Source: Bacteroidota bacterium (lineage in GTDB: Bacteria; Bacteroidota; Bacteroidia; Chitinophagales; Chitinophagaceae). Taken from it: a stretch of 32,910 bases of DNA. Where the stretch lies: positions 1 to 32,910 of the forward strand of contig RDXD01000369.1 in assembly GCA_004292575.1 (NCBI GenBank). Direction: 5' to 3'. Below the pieces are notes generated by a model. That model ran no database searches and was not told the origin of the DNA. It worked only from the letters and a program-made list of their open reading frames with translations. A program made the translations under genes and the position numbers. Numbering within the stretch: position 1 is the first letter of the stretch; each line of letters begins with the position of its first letter. This document shows positions 7,622 through 15,848 of the stretch, one piece after another.

Positions 7622-8605
7622 ATGGCACCCATTGACACCGACACTGCCTTAGCCAACATTAACCGGCTAACCAACAATGTAGAAACCGTAATAAGGGGCA
7701 AGCGCACCCAAATTCAATTTATTTTAACGGCACTGCTGGCCAAGGGGCATATTTTATTGGAAGATAACCCCGGCACCGGCAAAACCGTAATGGCAAAAAC
7801 ATTGGCCCAAAGCATTGCCGACGGCCATGGTGGCCAAAACGGCGCCAATTTTAAACGCGTGCAGTTTACGCCCGACCTGCTACCCATGGATTTGCTGGGC
7901 AGCCACATTTTCGACGATCAGAATAAAGCCTTCATTTTTAAAAAAGGCCCCCTGTTTTGTAATCTGCTGCTGGCCGATGAAATAAACCGCGCTTCGCCCA
8001 AGGTGCAAAGCGCCTTGCTGGAATGTATGGCCGAAAACCAGATTACCATGGGCGATACGACCTATAAACTGGAACGGCTATTTTTTACCATTGCCACGCA
8101 AAACCCCATAGAAATGGAGGGTACATACCCTTTGCCCGCCGCCCAGCTGGATAGATTTTTTATAAAAATTATTTTTGGCTACGTAGATGAAGAAACTGAG
8201 CTGGACATCTACAACAACTATTTGGGCATTGCGCAAAATTTAAACGAGATACAGCAAGTGCTTACCATGGACGAAATATTGCACCTACAATCCATGGCGG
8301 AAACCGTGTTTGTGCACCAGGAAATTGTAAAAAGCGTACGCAATTTGGTGTGGCACACCCGCAAAAGTGCCGATATTGTGTTGGGCGCCAGCACCCGCAG
8401 CGGCATTACATTTTTGAAATGCCTGAAAGCATTTGCGCTGGTAAATGGGCGCACCTATGTAACCGAAGATGATGTGCAGCAGCTTACCCTTCCCGTGCTG
8501 GATCACAGGCTGGTGTACCGCAATAAAGAAGCCAAAACACACGCCCTCAAAAAAATTCTTGAGATAGAAATGAGCCGACTAAACAAACTGAAACTGAACG
8601 CATAA
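7622..8605 (+). CDS. MoxR-family AAA+ ATPase
   Basis: 327 residues with Walker A DNPGTGKT at 48-55 and Walker B LLLADE ending at D119-E120, then the sensor-like segment FFTIATQNPIEMEGTYPLPAAQLDRF, all characteristic of MoxR AAA+ proteins. A C-terminal helical lid follows. MoxR proteins work as chaperone-like ATPases on partners encoded beside them, typically vWA or DUF58 proteins, so the DUF58 protein upstream is the likely client. In most genomes moxR is the first gene of this cluster; here it is last. The spacing of 51 bases leaves room for a minor promoter, but none is clear. Confidence 0.95.
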   Translation: MAPIDTDTALANINRLTNNVETVIRGKRTQIQFILTALLAKGHILLEDNPGTGKTVMAKTLAQSIADGHGGQNGANFKRVQFTPDLLPMDLLGSHIFDDQNKAFIFKKGPLFCNLLLADEINRASPKVQSALLECMAENQITMGDTTYKLERLFFTIATQNPIEMEGTYPLPAAQLDRFFIKIIFGYVDEETELDIYNNYLGIAQNLNEIQQVLTMDEILHLQSMAETVFVHQEIVKSVRNLVWHTRKSADIVLGASTRSGITFLKCLKAFALVNGRTYVTEDDVQQLTLPVLDHRLVYRNKEAKTHALKKILEIEMSRLNKLKLNA

Positions 8606-8687
8606 AGGAAACTGAGCCTGTGGCCCCGCTACCCGTATCCGTAACGCACCCATTGAAACCATTTAAAAAAAGAGTACCAATTTAACT

Positions 8688-10697
8688 TTGACACTTGTAA
8701 AAAACATAGCGCTGTTTGCAATATGCCTGGTGTGCACCGCTTTTGCTGTGGCGCAAAACCCTGCTGCACGCTACGAAATTGATGCCAAACGCATTGGCGT
8801 AACGCCCTACGACAAAGATGCCCTACCCCGCAGCCGCGAGTTTTTGCGGCTTGATAGCACGTATTACGTGGGTTGGTTTTATCAGGGTGTATATCTGCAA
8901 GACCGCAGTGTGGACCAAATGGGCTACCAACGCAGCCTTGGCCCGCTGCGTACGGCCTTTTTACGTATTGAAAAAGACTACTCGGCCCTGCTGAAAAACT
9001 TGTACAGCAGCCCTATGTATTACATGCAAAACAACCAGCGCTACAATGATTATTTGGTGCTGGCCAGCAAGCTACGCGAGACTTACGAGTATCTGGAAAT
9101 GCCCGACAGTGCCGTTTGGGTGCTACAGCAGGTAGATAAAAAGAATTTTAGACGCGATTTTTTTGGTACTGCCGGCTTAAAGGCGTGGATTATACACCGC
9201 AACCGATTTTATACGCAGGAAAAATTTGGCTTTTTAAGCAACAGCGTGGCCGAAAACGAAGCCTTGGCCCTGCGGTCGTGCTACAATGGCTTGGGACGCA
9301 TAAGACGCAATGCGGCCCAAAACAACCTTTGGTTTGGCGAAGGACACAGCAATTACGACGAAATGGGCGTTTACCATTATCTGGCACTGCTGCACTGCTA
9401 CCAAAAAAACTACGATAGCAGCGAATACTACTACGAGCGCATGCAAAACATGGGAGCCATAAGCTATAACAACTACGGCAATATGAAAGCCGAAATTGGC
9501 GAGTTTGCAGAAGCCATAGACTTTTACGGCCGCGACAAGTACAAATACGGCAGCGCAAAAAGCCTAATGGAACCTTTTTATTACCTGCCCACGCTTTACG
9601 TGTATGGCGGGCGTACTTTAGAAGCCATTAAAACGGCAAAAGAAGCCATTGATGCGTCTAACTCGTCGCCAGGCTTTGGGTGGTACAACATTGCTTTAGC
9701 CCGTAGCTATCTTTACAACGGCCAGCTTGACAGCGCCGATATAACCCTAAAGAAAGCCGCAGCCTTTAAAGAAGTGCACATTGGTACCACACTTAGCCAG
9801 CCGCAATACGACTTTACCATTGGGCTGCTGCGGTTGATGTGGTACCACCGCCAAATTGATTTGCTAAAGTTTTTTGACCGTGGCTGGTGGTACAAGCCAG
9901 CAAGCTTGTATGCGCTGGCGCAGGTGCAAGCTCAAAAATATACCCACGAGTACTTGCTGGCTACCCAGTTGGCGCTAAACCCCGAGCGGGCACGCATAAT
10001 TTATGACCTCTTTTGCGGCGAAAGCACAGTGGGCTACGACGAAATTTGGTACCTGATGAAACGCTATAGCCCCAGGTATTTTATGAAGCTAATGGTTGAT
10101 TATATAGGCAACGACCCCAGAGTTAAAATAAAAAAATATTTCCAACTGTACGAGGCCCGGCTGAGCTGGGAAGCTGGAAACCGCAATGCGGCACAAGAAA
10201 AACTAGAAACGCTACTCAATAGTGCGCGGCTTGACACCGCACACGAAAAATTGTTCTTAGGCAGACTATATGAGGGGTTGGCGCTAAGCTATACCACCAC
10301 AGCAACCGAGACTAAGCAGCGGGGTATGATAACCAATATCATGGAACAGTATCCCCAACTACTGCCCTTTAGCGGCTTGCCTGTGGCCGTTTACTTACAG
10401 ATAAATGGCTTGCAAGATGACATTACCAACAAGGTAACCGCTGAGCTAAAAAACTGCAACATTAATTGGCAAGAAAGTGCTGCTGGCCATGCTGAGGCCA
10501 CCATATCGTTTAAAAAGAAGGGGATAAAATATGAGGTAGAACTACGGCTAAGGAGTGCCAGCGGCAAAAGCGTTGTGTTTGGAGAGCGCTTCATGTTTAA
10601 AGACGCCGCCGGCGCGGGCAAAGAAATTGCCCTAAGGCTGTTTGGCAAAACGGGTGCACAAGAGCTGGAAACGCTGCCGGTAAAACAAACTAAGTAA
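8688..10697 (+). CDS. Exported TPR-like repeat protein
   Basis: 669 residues starting at a TTG; no in-frame ATG exists before about base 9015, and a start at 8688 gives a signal peptide (LVKNIALFAICLVCTAFAVAQ) with likely cleavage before NPAARYE. The mature protein is helical with tetratricopeptide-like pairs, clearest at about residues 285-370 (for instance LYVYGGRTLEAIKTAKEAID and ARSYLYNGQLDSADITLKKA). The last 120 residues are more beta-like (KKKGIKYEVELRLRSASGKS). It probably acts as a periplasmic or outer-membrane scaffold. It lies 82 bases after the MoxR gene and could be cotranscribed. A TAACTTTG sequence at 8683-8690 fits the Bacteroidetes -7 box but overlaps the start codon, so it may be chance. 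Confidence 0.78.
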   Translation: MTLVKNIALFAICLVCTAFAVAQNPAARYEIDAKRIGVTPYDKDALPRSREFLRLDSTYYVGWFYQGVYLQDRSVDQMGYQRSLGPLRTAFLRIEKDYSALLKNLYSSPMYYMQNNQRYNDYLVLASKLRETYEYLEMPDSAVWVLQQVDKKNFRRDFFGTAGLKAWIIHRNRFYTQEKFGFLSNSVAENEALALRSCYNGLGRIRRNAAQNNLWFGEGHSNYDEMGVYHYLALLHCYQKNYDSSEYYYERMQNMGAISYNNYGNMKAEIGEFAEAIDFYGRDKYKYGSAKSLMEPFYYLPTLYVYGGRTLEAIKTAKEAIDASNSSPGFGWYNIALARSYLYNGQLDSADITLKKAAAFKEVHIGTTLSQPQYDFTIGLLRLMWYHRQIDLLKFFDRGWWYKPASLYALAQVQAQKYTHEYLLATQLALNPERARIIYDLFCGESTVGYDEIWYLMKRYSPRYFMKLMVDYIGNDPRVKIKKYFQLYEARLSWEAGNRNAAQEKLETLLNSARLDTAHEKLFLGRLYEGLALSYTTTATETKQRGMITNIMEQYPQLLPFSGLPVAVYLQINGLQDDITNKVTAELKNCNINWQESAAGHAEATISFKKKGIKYEVELRLRSASGKSVVFGERFMFKDAAGAGKEIALRLFGKTGAQELETLPVKQTK

Positions 10698-11041
10698 AAG
10701 GCTGCCTTGTACCAGGTTGGTGCGCTTAATGCTGAATGGCAACCCCGCTGGCTTTTGCCATAGCTACCCAATTAACGCTTGGAAACAAGTAACTTATTTT
10801 GCAACGCACCTCCCGTTAGTGCCAAAAAGAACCGTTTTTTATGGGTTGAGGCTGTTGATGGTATTGTAACCCGCACCATAATTGACAGAAACTTTTGCAC
10901 CATACCCCACCCATAACAAGCCATTACGCTTCAATCAACTTGATGCAACGGAAAGCTTGGGAGCAGGCTGACCATTTTGATGTACGGTTTTAGCATCTTC
11001 CCTTATTTTTACCGCTGTTGTTCATGTAAATCGGTTACGAT
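10698..11041. other. Intergenic stretch before accA, no gene seen
   Basis: No coding frame of note. A 7-base stem (atggcaa at 10736-10742 and ttgccat at 10755-10761) with a 12-base loop lies after the TPR-like gene but lacks a T-tract. Nearer accA, TTTG at 10976-10979 and TATTTTTA at 11004-11011 form a weak candidate promoter with a long spacer of 24 bases. Confidence 0.5.
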
Positions 11042-12016
11042 ATGCCACAATACCCCAACCGCCAGTTTCTAGATTTTGAAGCGCCCATCAAAAACCTGTA
11101 TGAGGAGATTGAGGCCAACAAAAAGCTGGCTGCACGCAATACCAAGATAGACTACGCCGCCATTATAGCGCAACTGGAAAACAACATTGTTGAAAGCAGG
11201 AGCAAAATAACCCAACAGCTTACCAGTTGGCAAAAAGTGCAGCTTAGCCGCCACCCCGACCGGCCATATACGCTAAAGTACATTAGCAATATGTGTACGG
11301 ATTTTGTGGAGCTACATGGTGATAGAAATGTAAAAGACGATATGGCCATGGTGGGCGGATTTGCCAAGCTGAATGGTGAAACGGTGATGATAATGGGCCA
11401 ACAAAAAGGCATTAACACAAAAATGCGGCAGTTGCGCAACTTTGGTATGGCCAACCCCGAGGGATATCGCAAAGCCCTGCGCCTTATGAAACTGGCCGAA
11501 AAGTTCAACAAACCCATCATTACCTTGGTTGACACGCCGGGTGCCTTTCCTGGCATAGAGGCCGAAGAGCGTGGCCAGGGCGAGGCCATTGCCCGCAACA
11601 TTTATGAAATGCTGCGCCTTAAAGTGCCCGTGATATGTGTAATAATAGGCGAAGGTGCCAGCGGTGGAGCCATGGGCATTGGTGCAGGCGACCGCGTGCT
11701 GATGCTGGAAAATACGTGGTACACGGTAATAAGCCCCGAAAGCTGTAGCAGCATTTTGTGGCGCACCTGGGACAAAAAAGAAGTGGCCGCCGAACAGCTG
11801 AAACTTACCAGCGACCACATGAAATCATTTGGCCTTATTGACACCATTGTGCCAGAGCCGGTAGGTGGCGCACACTGGGATTATACCGAAGCAGCAGAAA
11901 TGCTGAAAACGGCCCTCATACCCATCATTGCCGAGCTTAAAGCCATTCCACCAGCAGAACGCATACGGCAACGCATTGAAAAATACAGCAAAATGGGATT
12001 CTACGACGAACACTAA
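11042..12016 (+). CDS. accA: Acetyl-CoA carboxylase carboxyltransferase subunit alpha
   Basis: 324 residues, the normal length for this family. The N terminus is the usual coiled helix region ([20 protein letters not shown]), then [12 protein letters not shown] and FVELHGDR, followed by the carboxyltransferase crotonase-like core with [21 protein letters not shown] and [15 protein letters not shown], whose glycine-rich turns bind CoA and form the oxyanion hole. It pairs with AccD to transfer the carboxyl group from carboxybiotin to acetyl-CoA, making malonyl-CoA for fatty acid synthesis in the cytoplasm. accD is not in the window. A single gene with 344 bases before it and 97 bases after it, it is probably transcribed on its own. 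Confidence 0.98.
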   Translation: MPQYPNRQFLDFEAPIKNLYEEIEANKKLAARNTKIDYAAIIAQLENNIVESRSKITQQLTSWQKVQLSRHPDRPYTLKYISNMCTDFVELHGDRNVKDDMAMVGGFAKLNGETVMIMGQQKGINTKMRQLRNFGMANPEGYRKALRLMKLAEKFNKPIITLVDTPGAFPGIEAEERGQGEAIARNIYEMLRLKVPVICVIIGEGASGGAMGIGAGDRVLMLENTWYTVISPESCSSILWRTWDKKEVAAEQLKLTSDHMKSFGLIDTIVPEPVGGAHWDYTEAAEMLKTALIPIIAELKAIPPAERIRQRIEKYSKMGFYDEH

Positions 12017-12113
12017 AAACATCAAGACAAAAGCCGTCGTCATACTACGCCCATTAAACATAAGTAAATTAGGGCTTAACTAAACATAAAACTAAACAAG
12101 CATTTTTTTATAC

Positions 12114-12989
12114 ATGACAACACTTTGGGGGCTGGGGGTAGCTTTGGTAACACCGTTTAAAAACGACTATTCGGTTGATTATGAGGCTTTAGAACAAATT
12201 ATTAACTATACCATAAGCGGCGGTGTGCAATACTTGGTTACCTTGGGTACCACGGGCGAAACAGCAACGCTTAGTACAGAAGAAAAACTATCTATCCTTG
12301 ATTTTACTTATAAAACGGTAAATGGACGCGTGCCGGTGGTGGTGGGTATTGGCAGCAACCACACCGCCGAAGTTTTGGACTGTTTAAAACACTGGCCTTT
12401 AGAGGCCGCAGCCGCGGTGCTCAGTGTTAGCCCCTACTATAATAAACCCTCGCAAGAAGGTATTTTTCAACACTATTCTACATTGGCAGCCCAAACCACA
12501 AAGCCGGTGCTACTATACAATGTGCCTGGGCGCACTGGCAGCAACATTAGCGCCGCCACCACGCTGCGCCTGGCTCGGAGCCACACCAATGTGGTGGGTA
12601 TAAAAGAAGCCTCAGGCAATATGACTCAAGCCATGCAGCTACTAAAAGACAGGCCGCTCGGTTTTTTGCTCATCAGTGGCGATGATATGCTTACCCTTCC
12701 GCTAATGACCTGTGGCTTCAACGGTGTAATTAGTGTAATTGGCAATTGCTTTCCATCGCAGTTTTCGCAACTGGTGCAGGCGGCATTGGCAGGAAACTTG
12801 CCACTGGCCCAGCAATGGCAGTTTAAACTGCTAAACGCCATGGATTTGCTTTTTGTGGAGAATAACCCGGCCGGTGTAAAAGCGTTTTTGGCTGCGCAGG
12901 GCCTTTGCAAAAATGTGCTTAGACTGCCCTTGGTGCCACTTAGCGCCGGGTACTATGCCGATGTGGAGGCTTGTTTGGCAGAAATTTAA
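12114..12989 (+). CDS. dapA: 4-hydroxy-tetrahydrodipicolinate synthase
   Basis: 291 residues. The enzyme condenses pyruvate with aspartate semialdehyde in the lysine and meso-diaminopimelate pathway, which also supplies peptidoglycan. The pyruvate-binding TLGTTGE motif is present near the N terminus, Tyr135 lies in LLYNVPGRTG, and the Schiff-base lysine is Lys164 in VGIKEASGN. All catalytic positions look intact. A sequence TAAATTAG at 12065-12072 is one base off the Bacteroidetes -7 box and lies about 42 bases before the ATG, but no clear -33 box goes with it. The esterase gene begins 10 bases after the stop, so the two are probably cotranscribed. Confidence 0.98.
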   Translation: MTTLWGLGVALVTPFKNDYSVDYEALEQIINYTISGGVQYLVTLGTTGETATLSTEEKLSILDFTYKTVNGRVPVVVGIGSNHTAEVLDCLKHWPLEAAAAVLSVSPYYNKPSQEGIFQHYSTLAAQTTKPVLLYNVPGRTGSNISAATTLRLARSHTNVVGIKEASGNMTQAMQLLKDRPLGFLLISGDDMLTLPLMTCGFNGVISVIGNCFPSQFSQLVQAALAGNLPLAQQWQFKLLNAMDLLFVENNPAGVKAFLAAQGLCKNVLRLPLVPLSAGYYADVEACLAEI

Positions 12990-12999
12990 ACCCACGAAA

Positions 13000-14115
13000 A
13001 TGTATTTTGACCGCATTTGTGCTGCTGCTTTTGCCCTTTGGCCAATGCTAGCCACAGCGCAAGTAAAAGTGCAATTTCAACTGCAAAGCCAAGCCGATAC
13101 TGCCAACTATTACGTGGCAGGCAGCTTTAACGGTTGGCAGCCGAACGATGCCGAATCAAGATTTGACCAACGCGGCAGGCTAACAAAAACGGTGGCAAAA
13201 GGCAGTGTGCAAAGTTTTAAAATAACCCGCGGCAGCTGGCAAACTGTGGAATGCCGAAGCAGCGGTGCCGATGTGGACAACAGGGTATTTATAGCCAGCA
13301 GCGACACCATACTGCTGTTGAAAGTGGAAGCGTGGAAGGACGCATTTGCCCCGGCCATAAAAAGACATACCGCCTCGGTAAACGTGCGGCTGTACGACTC
13401 CACCTTTTCGATGATCCCTTTGGACCGCAGGCGTAGCATAAGCGTTTACTTGCCGCCCAACTATGATGCACAGCCTAACAAACGCTATCCCGTGCTTTAC
13501 CTGCAAGATGGCCAAAATTGCTTTGACAGTTATAACGCCGCTTTTGGCGAATGGGAAGTGGACGAAACACTGGACCGCTACTATACAAAACTGCGGCGCA
13601 GCATGATAGTGGTGGCTATTGATAATGGTGGAAACCAGCGCCTTACCGAGTACAACCCCTACAATCACGCCAAGTTTGGCAAAGGCGAAGGCCAACAGTA
13701 TGCGCAGTTTTTGGCCAAAACGCTGAAACCCCAAATTGATGCCAAGTACCGCACCCTTAGCAACAAGGCCAATACGCATGTAGCAGGCAGCAGCATGGGG
13801 GCACTCATTAGCTGCTGGACAGTGCTGCAATATCCCGAGCTGTTTGGATCGGCGGGCATATTCTCTCCGGCGTTTTGGGTGGCACCACAACTGGCACAGG
13901 ACATTGCCAAGCGGGCAAAAGGCTACAAGGGAAAGCTATTTTTTTATGCGGGTGGAAAAGAATCGGCCAGCATGGTACCAGACATGGACGCGGTGGTTAA
14001 CGCCTTTAAAAGGGTATCAACCGCAGACGTAAAACGCTTGGTTAGCGCTCCTGGCCAACACAACGAAAAAAGCTGGCGCCAGCACTTTGTGGACTATATC
14101 AAGTTTATCTTATAG
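13000..14115 (+). CDS. Exported esterase with carbohydrate-binding-like N-terminal domain
   Basis: I place the start at the ATG at 13000 (371 residues) because the longer frame runs into dapA and this one gives a signal peptide ending LWPMLATAQ. Residues 25-115 read like an early-set/CBM48-type domain (YYVAGSFNGWQPND). The rest is an alpha/beta-hydrolase of the esterase-D / Fes family: ISVYLPPNYD, PVLYLQDGQNCFD, the nucleophile Ser265 in GSSMG, and a catalytic His354 in PGQHNEKSW. The acid is probably the Asp in VPDMDAV. Proteins with this layout are usually called putative esterases or enterochelin-esterase-like; the substrate is unknown. It follows dapA by 10 bases. Confidence 0.88.
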   Translation: MYFDRICAAAFALWPMLATAQVKVQFQLQSQADTANYYVAGSFNGWQPNDAESRFDQRGRLTKTVAKGSVQSFKITRGSWQTVECRSSGADVDNRVFIASSDTILLLKVEAWKDAFAPAIKRHTASVNVRLYDSTFSMIPLDRRRSISVYLPPNYDAQPNKRYPVLYLQDGQNCFDSYNAAFGEWEVDETLDRYYTKLRRSMIVVAIDNGGNQRLTEYNPYNHAKFGKGEGQQYAQFLAKTLKPQIDAKYRTLSNKANTHVAGSSMGALISCWTVLQYPELFGSAGIFSPAFWVAPQLAQDIAKRAKGYKGKLFFYAGGKESASMVPDMDAVVNAFKRVSTADVKRLVSAPGQHNEKSWRQHFVDYIKFIL

Positions 14116-14240
14116 TATGCTCACCGCACTTGTGTTTGGCAATGGCGAACGATTAGGACTGGAAAAAAATTGAACGTTAGTACCCCCCCTATTTTTAGAC
14201 TAACCATGGGCTTTCCGCCGCGTACGCAACCATAAAGAAC

Positions 14241-15146
14241 TTAGATAACGCGATAAGTAACGCCTTCTAATGCCAAATCAGTTTGGGGGAAAACGGCCTG
14301 CGCCTCCTGCAAGAACTGGTCTAACTCGGCGTACTTACTGCTAAAATGCCCAATGAGCAGCTTTTTTACCCCAGCCATTTTTGCAATGGTGGCGGCTTGT
14401 GCTGCAGTACTATGAAATCTTGCCTTGGCGCGCTCCTCCAAATGACTAAGATAAGTAGCTTCATGGTAAAGCAAGTTCACCCCCTGCAGTTTGGTGCATA
14501 AGCTGGTGTCAAAAATGGTATCGGCGCAATAGGCATAGCTGCGGGCTGGTGTGTTGGCAAAGGTTACGCTAGCGTTGCTTATTAACTCGCCTGCCGCGGA
14601 AATGTAGTCCTCCCCATGTTGAAGCCGTCCAAAAAATGTAGTTGGAATGCCCGCTGCAATGGCCGCTTCGTGGTTGAGTTTTCTTTTGAATTTACATTCG
14701 GTAAACAAGTAGCCCCAACAAGCAATTCGGTGCTGAACAGCAAAGCATTCTACCGTAAATTTTGGTGTTTCTACCAGCATGCCAGCTTGGTAAATGGGCG
14801 TAAAAGCCAATTCAAAAGGCAGCTGGGTATGCGCAGCATTAAACTGCAATTGCAAAATGGGCATCAACTCGGGAGGCCCGTACAAATTTAACGGGTCGGT
14901 GCGCCCCATAAGCGCCATGCTGTTAATAAGGCCGGGCAAACCAAAGTAATGATCGCCGTGTAAATGGCTGATGAAGATGTGATGAATGCGACTGCGCTTA
15001 ACTTTTAAGGCGGCCATTTGAATTTGGGTGCCCTCGCCGCAGTCTATTAATACGGTGTGCTGCCCAAAGCTAAGCACTTGGGCTGTGGGATGCCTCCCAT
15101 GGGCCGGTAAAGCAGAGTTGTTGCCAAGTATTGTAAGCCCAAACAC
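14241..15146 (-). CDS. rnz: Ribonuclease Z
   Basis: 301 residues of the metallo-beta-lactamase fold. The zinc motif HLHGDH is present in ISHLHGDHYFGLPGL, preceded by IDCGEGTQIQ, and the later ligands are in YCADT, HEATY and HFSS. These identify the tRNA 3' processing endonuclease, which removes 3' trailers from tRNA precursors. It converges with the esterase gene, with 125 bases between them that carry no clear terminator. The STAS gene lies 132 bases upstream on the same strand, an association I have often seen in Bacteroidetes. Confidence 0.96.
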   Translation of the reverse strand: MFGLTILGNNSALPAHGRHPTAQVLSFGQHTVLIDCGEGTQIQMAALKVKRSRIHHIFISHLHGDHYFGLPGLINSMALMGRTDPLNLYGPPELMPILQLQFNAAHTQLPFELAFTPIYQAGMLVETPKFTVECFAVQHRIACWGYLFTECKFKRKLNHEAAIAAGIPTTFFGRLQHGEDYISAAGELISNASVTFANTPARSYAYCADTIFDTSLCTKLQGVNLLYHEATYLSHLEERAKARFHSTAAQAATIAKMAGVKKLLIGHFSSKYAELDQFLQEAQAVFPQTDLALEGVTYRVI

Positions 15147-15278
15147 GATAAAATATTTTAAGTCTGAAGAATTGCCCTACAACATTTCTGGCCAACAAAT
15201 TTGCGCTACTTGGGCCATAAAAGTGCTTTTTTGGCGCCACTGGTTGAAGCAGCATCACATTTCCCACAAAATCCGATG

Positions 15279-15653
15279 TTAAAATCCATCCAAAAGTTCG
15301 CGTTCTATTTCTTCCATTTGCACAATATCCCACGCCTCACTTAGGGTAGGTGTAAAATTCATAAGCTCTAGCTGGCCTGCGGCATCCAGTTGCTCCTCTA
15401 AGTGGCTCTGAATGCCACAAATCACAAAAGACACATGCTCGTCGTAGAATTTGGTTTGCAAATCTACAATGGCCCCTGCCAATTTGCCGTCAATGGCTTT
15501 TGTGTTTTCTAGGTTTAAAATTAAATTTTTGATGGGCATTTCGAGCACACCGGCTAACATAGTGGTAAGTTCTACTGCCATATTAGCAGTTAATTCGGCT
15601 TCAAGAACCGTAAATTCGTGAAATCGCTCTTTGGTATCTATTTTGACGTGCAT
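15279..15653 (-). CDS. STAS-domain protein of the Bacteroidetes rnz-linked type
   Basis: The ATG at 15653 gives 124 residues; the frame stays open to 15701 but the extra residues do not match the family. It has the STAS pattern of alternating strands and helices (HVKIDTKERFHEFTVLE, LILNLENTKAID, VSFVICGIQ). The C-terminal segment ending PTLSEAWDIVQMEEIERELL is typical for this lineage group. In classic anti-sigma antagonists a serine follows the conserved aspartate (DSSG); here the sequence is AIDGKLAG, so the phosphorylatable serine is absent. It therefore probably works as an unphosphorylated binding module. Its partner is not known and no anti-sigma kinase lies nearby. Confidence 0.8.
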   Translation of the reverse strand: MHVKIDTKERFHEFTVLEAELTANMAVELTTMLAGVLEMPIKNLILNLENTKAIDGKLAGAIVDLQTKFYDEHVSFVICGIQSHLEEQLDAAGQLELMNFTPTLSEAWDIVQMEEIERELLDGF

Positions 15654-15848
15654 GGGTACAGTTGTTTTGAGGAATGGCGCTCGCAACCTTATATCTTGCA
15701 AAGCGTTATATTAAAATTCAGCAGTATTTGCTAAAGTAAATGGTTTAAACACGTCCGCCCAAAATCTATTTGCACAGGGTGTGTATTTCATTGTAGATAA
15801 TCTGGTATTTTTATTATTAATATTGTACGCAACATCATCACTTTTCGC

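Noticed and set aside
10736-10761. Hairpin after the TPR-like gene as a terminator
   Set aside because: The stem is only 7 bases with a 12-base loop and is not followed by a T-run.
13180-13890. A 236-residue minus-strand open frame inside the esterase gene
   Set aside because: It is a shadow of the plus-strand esterase, whose motifs are complete.
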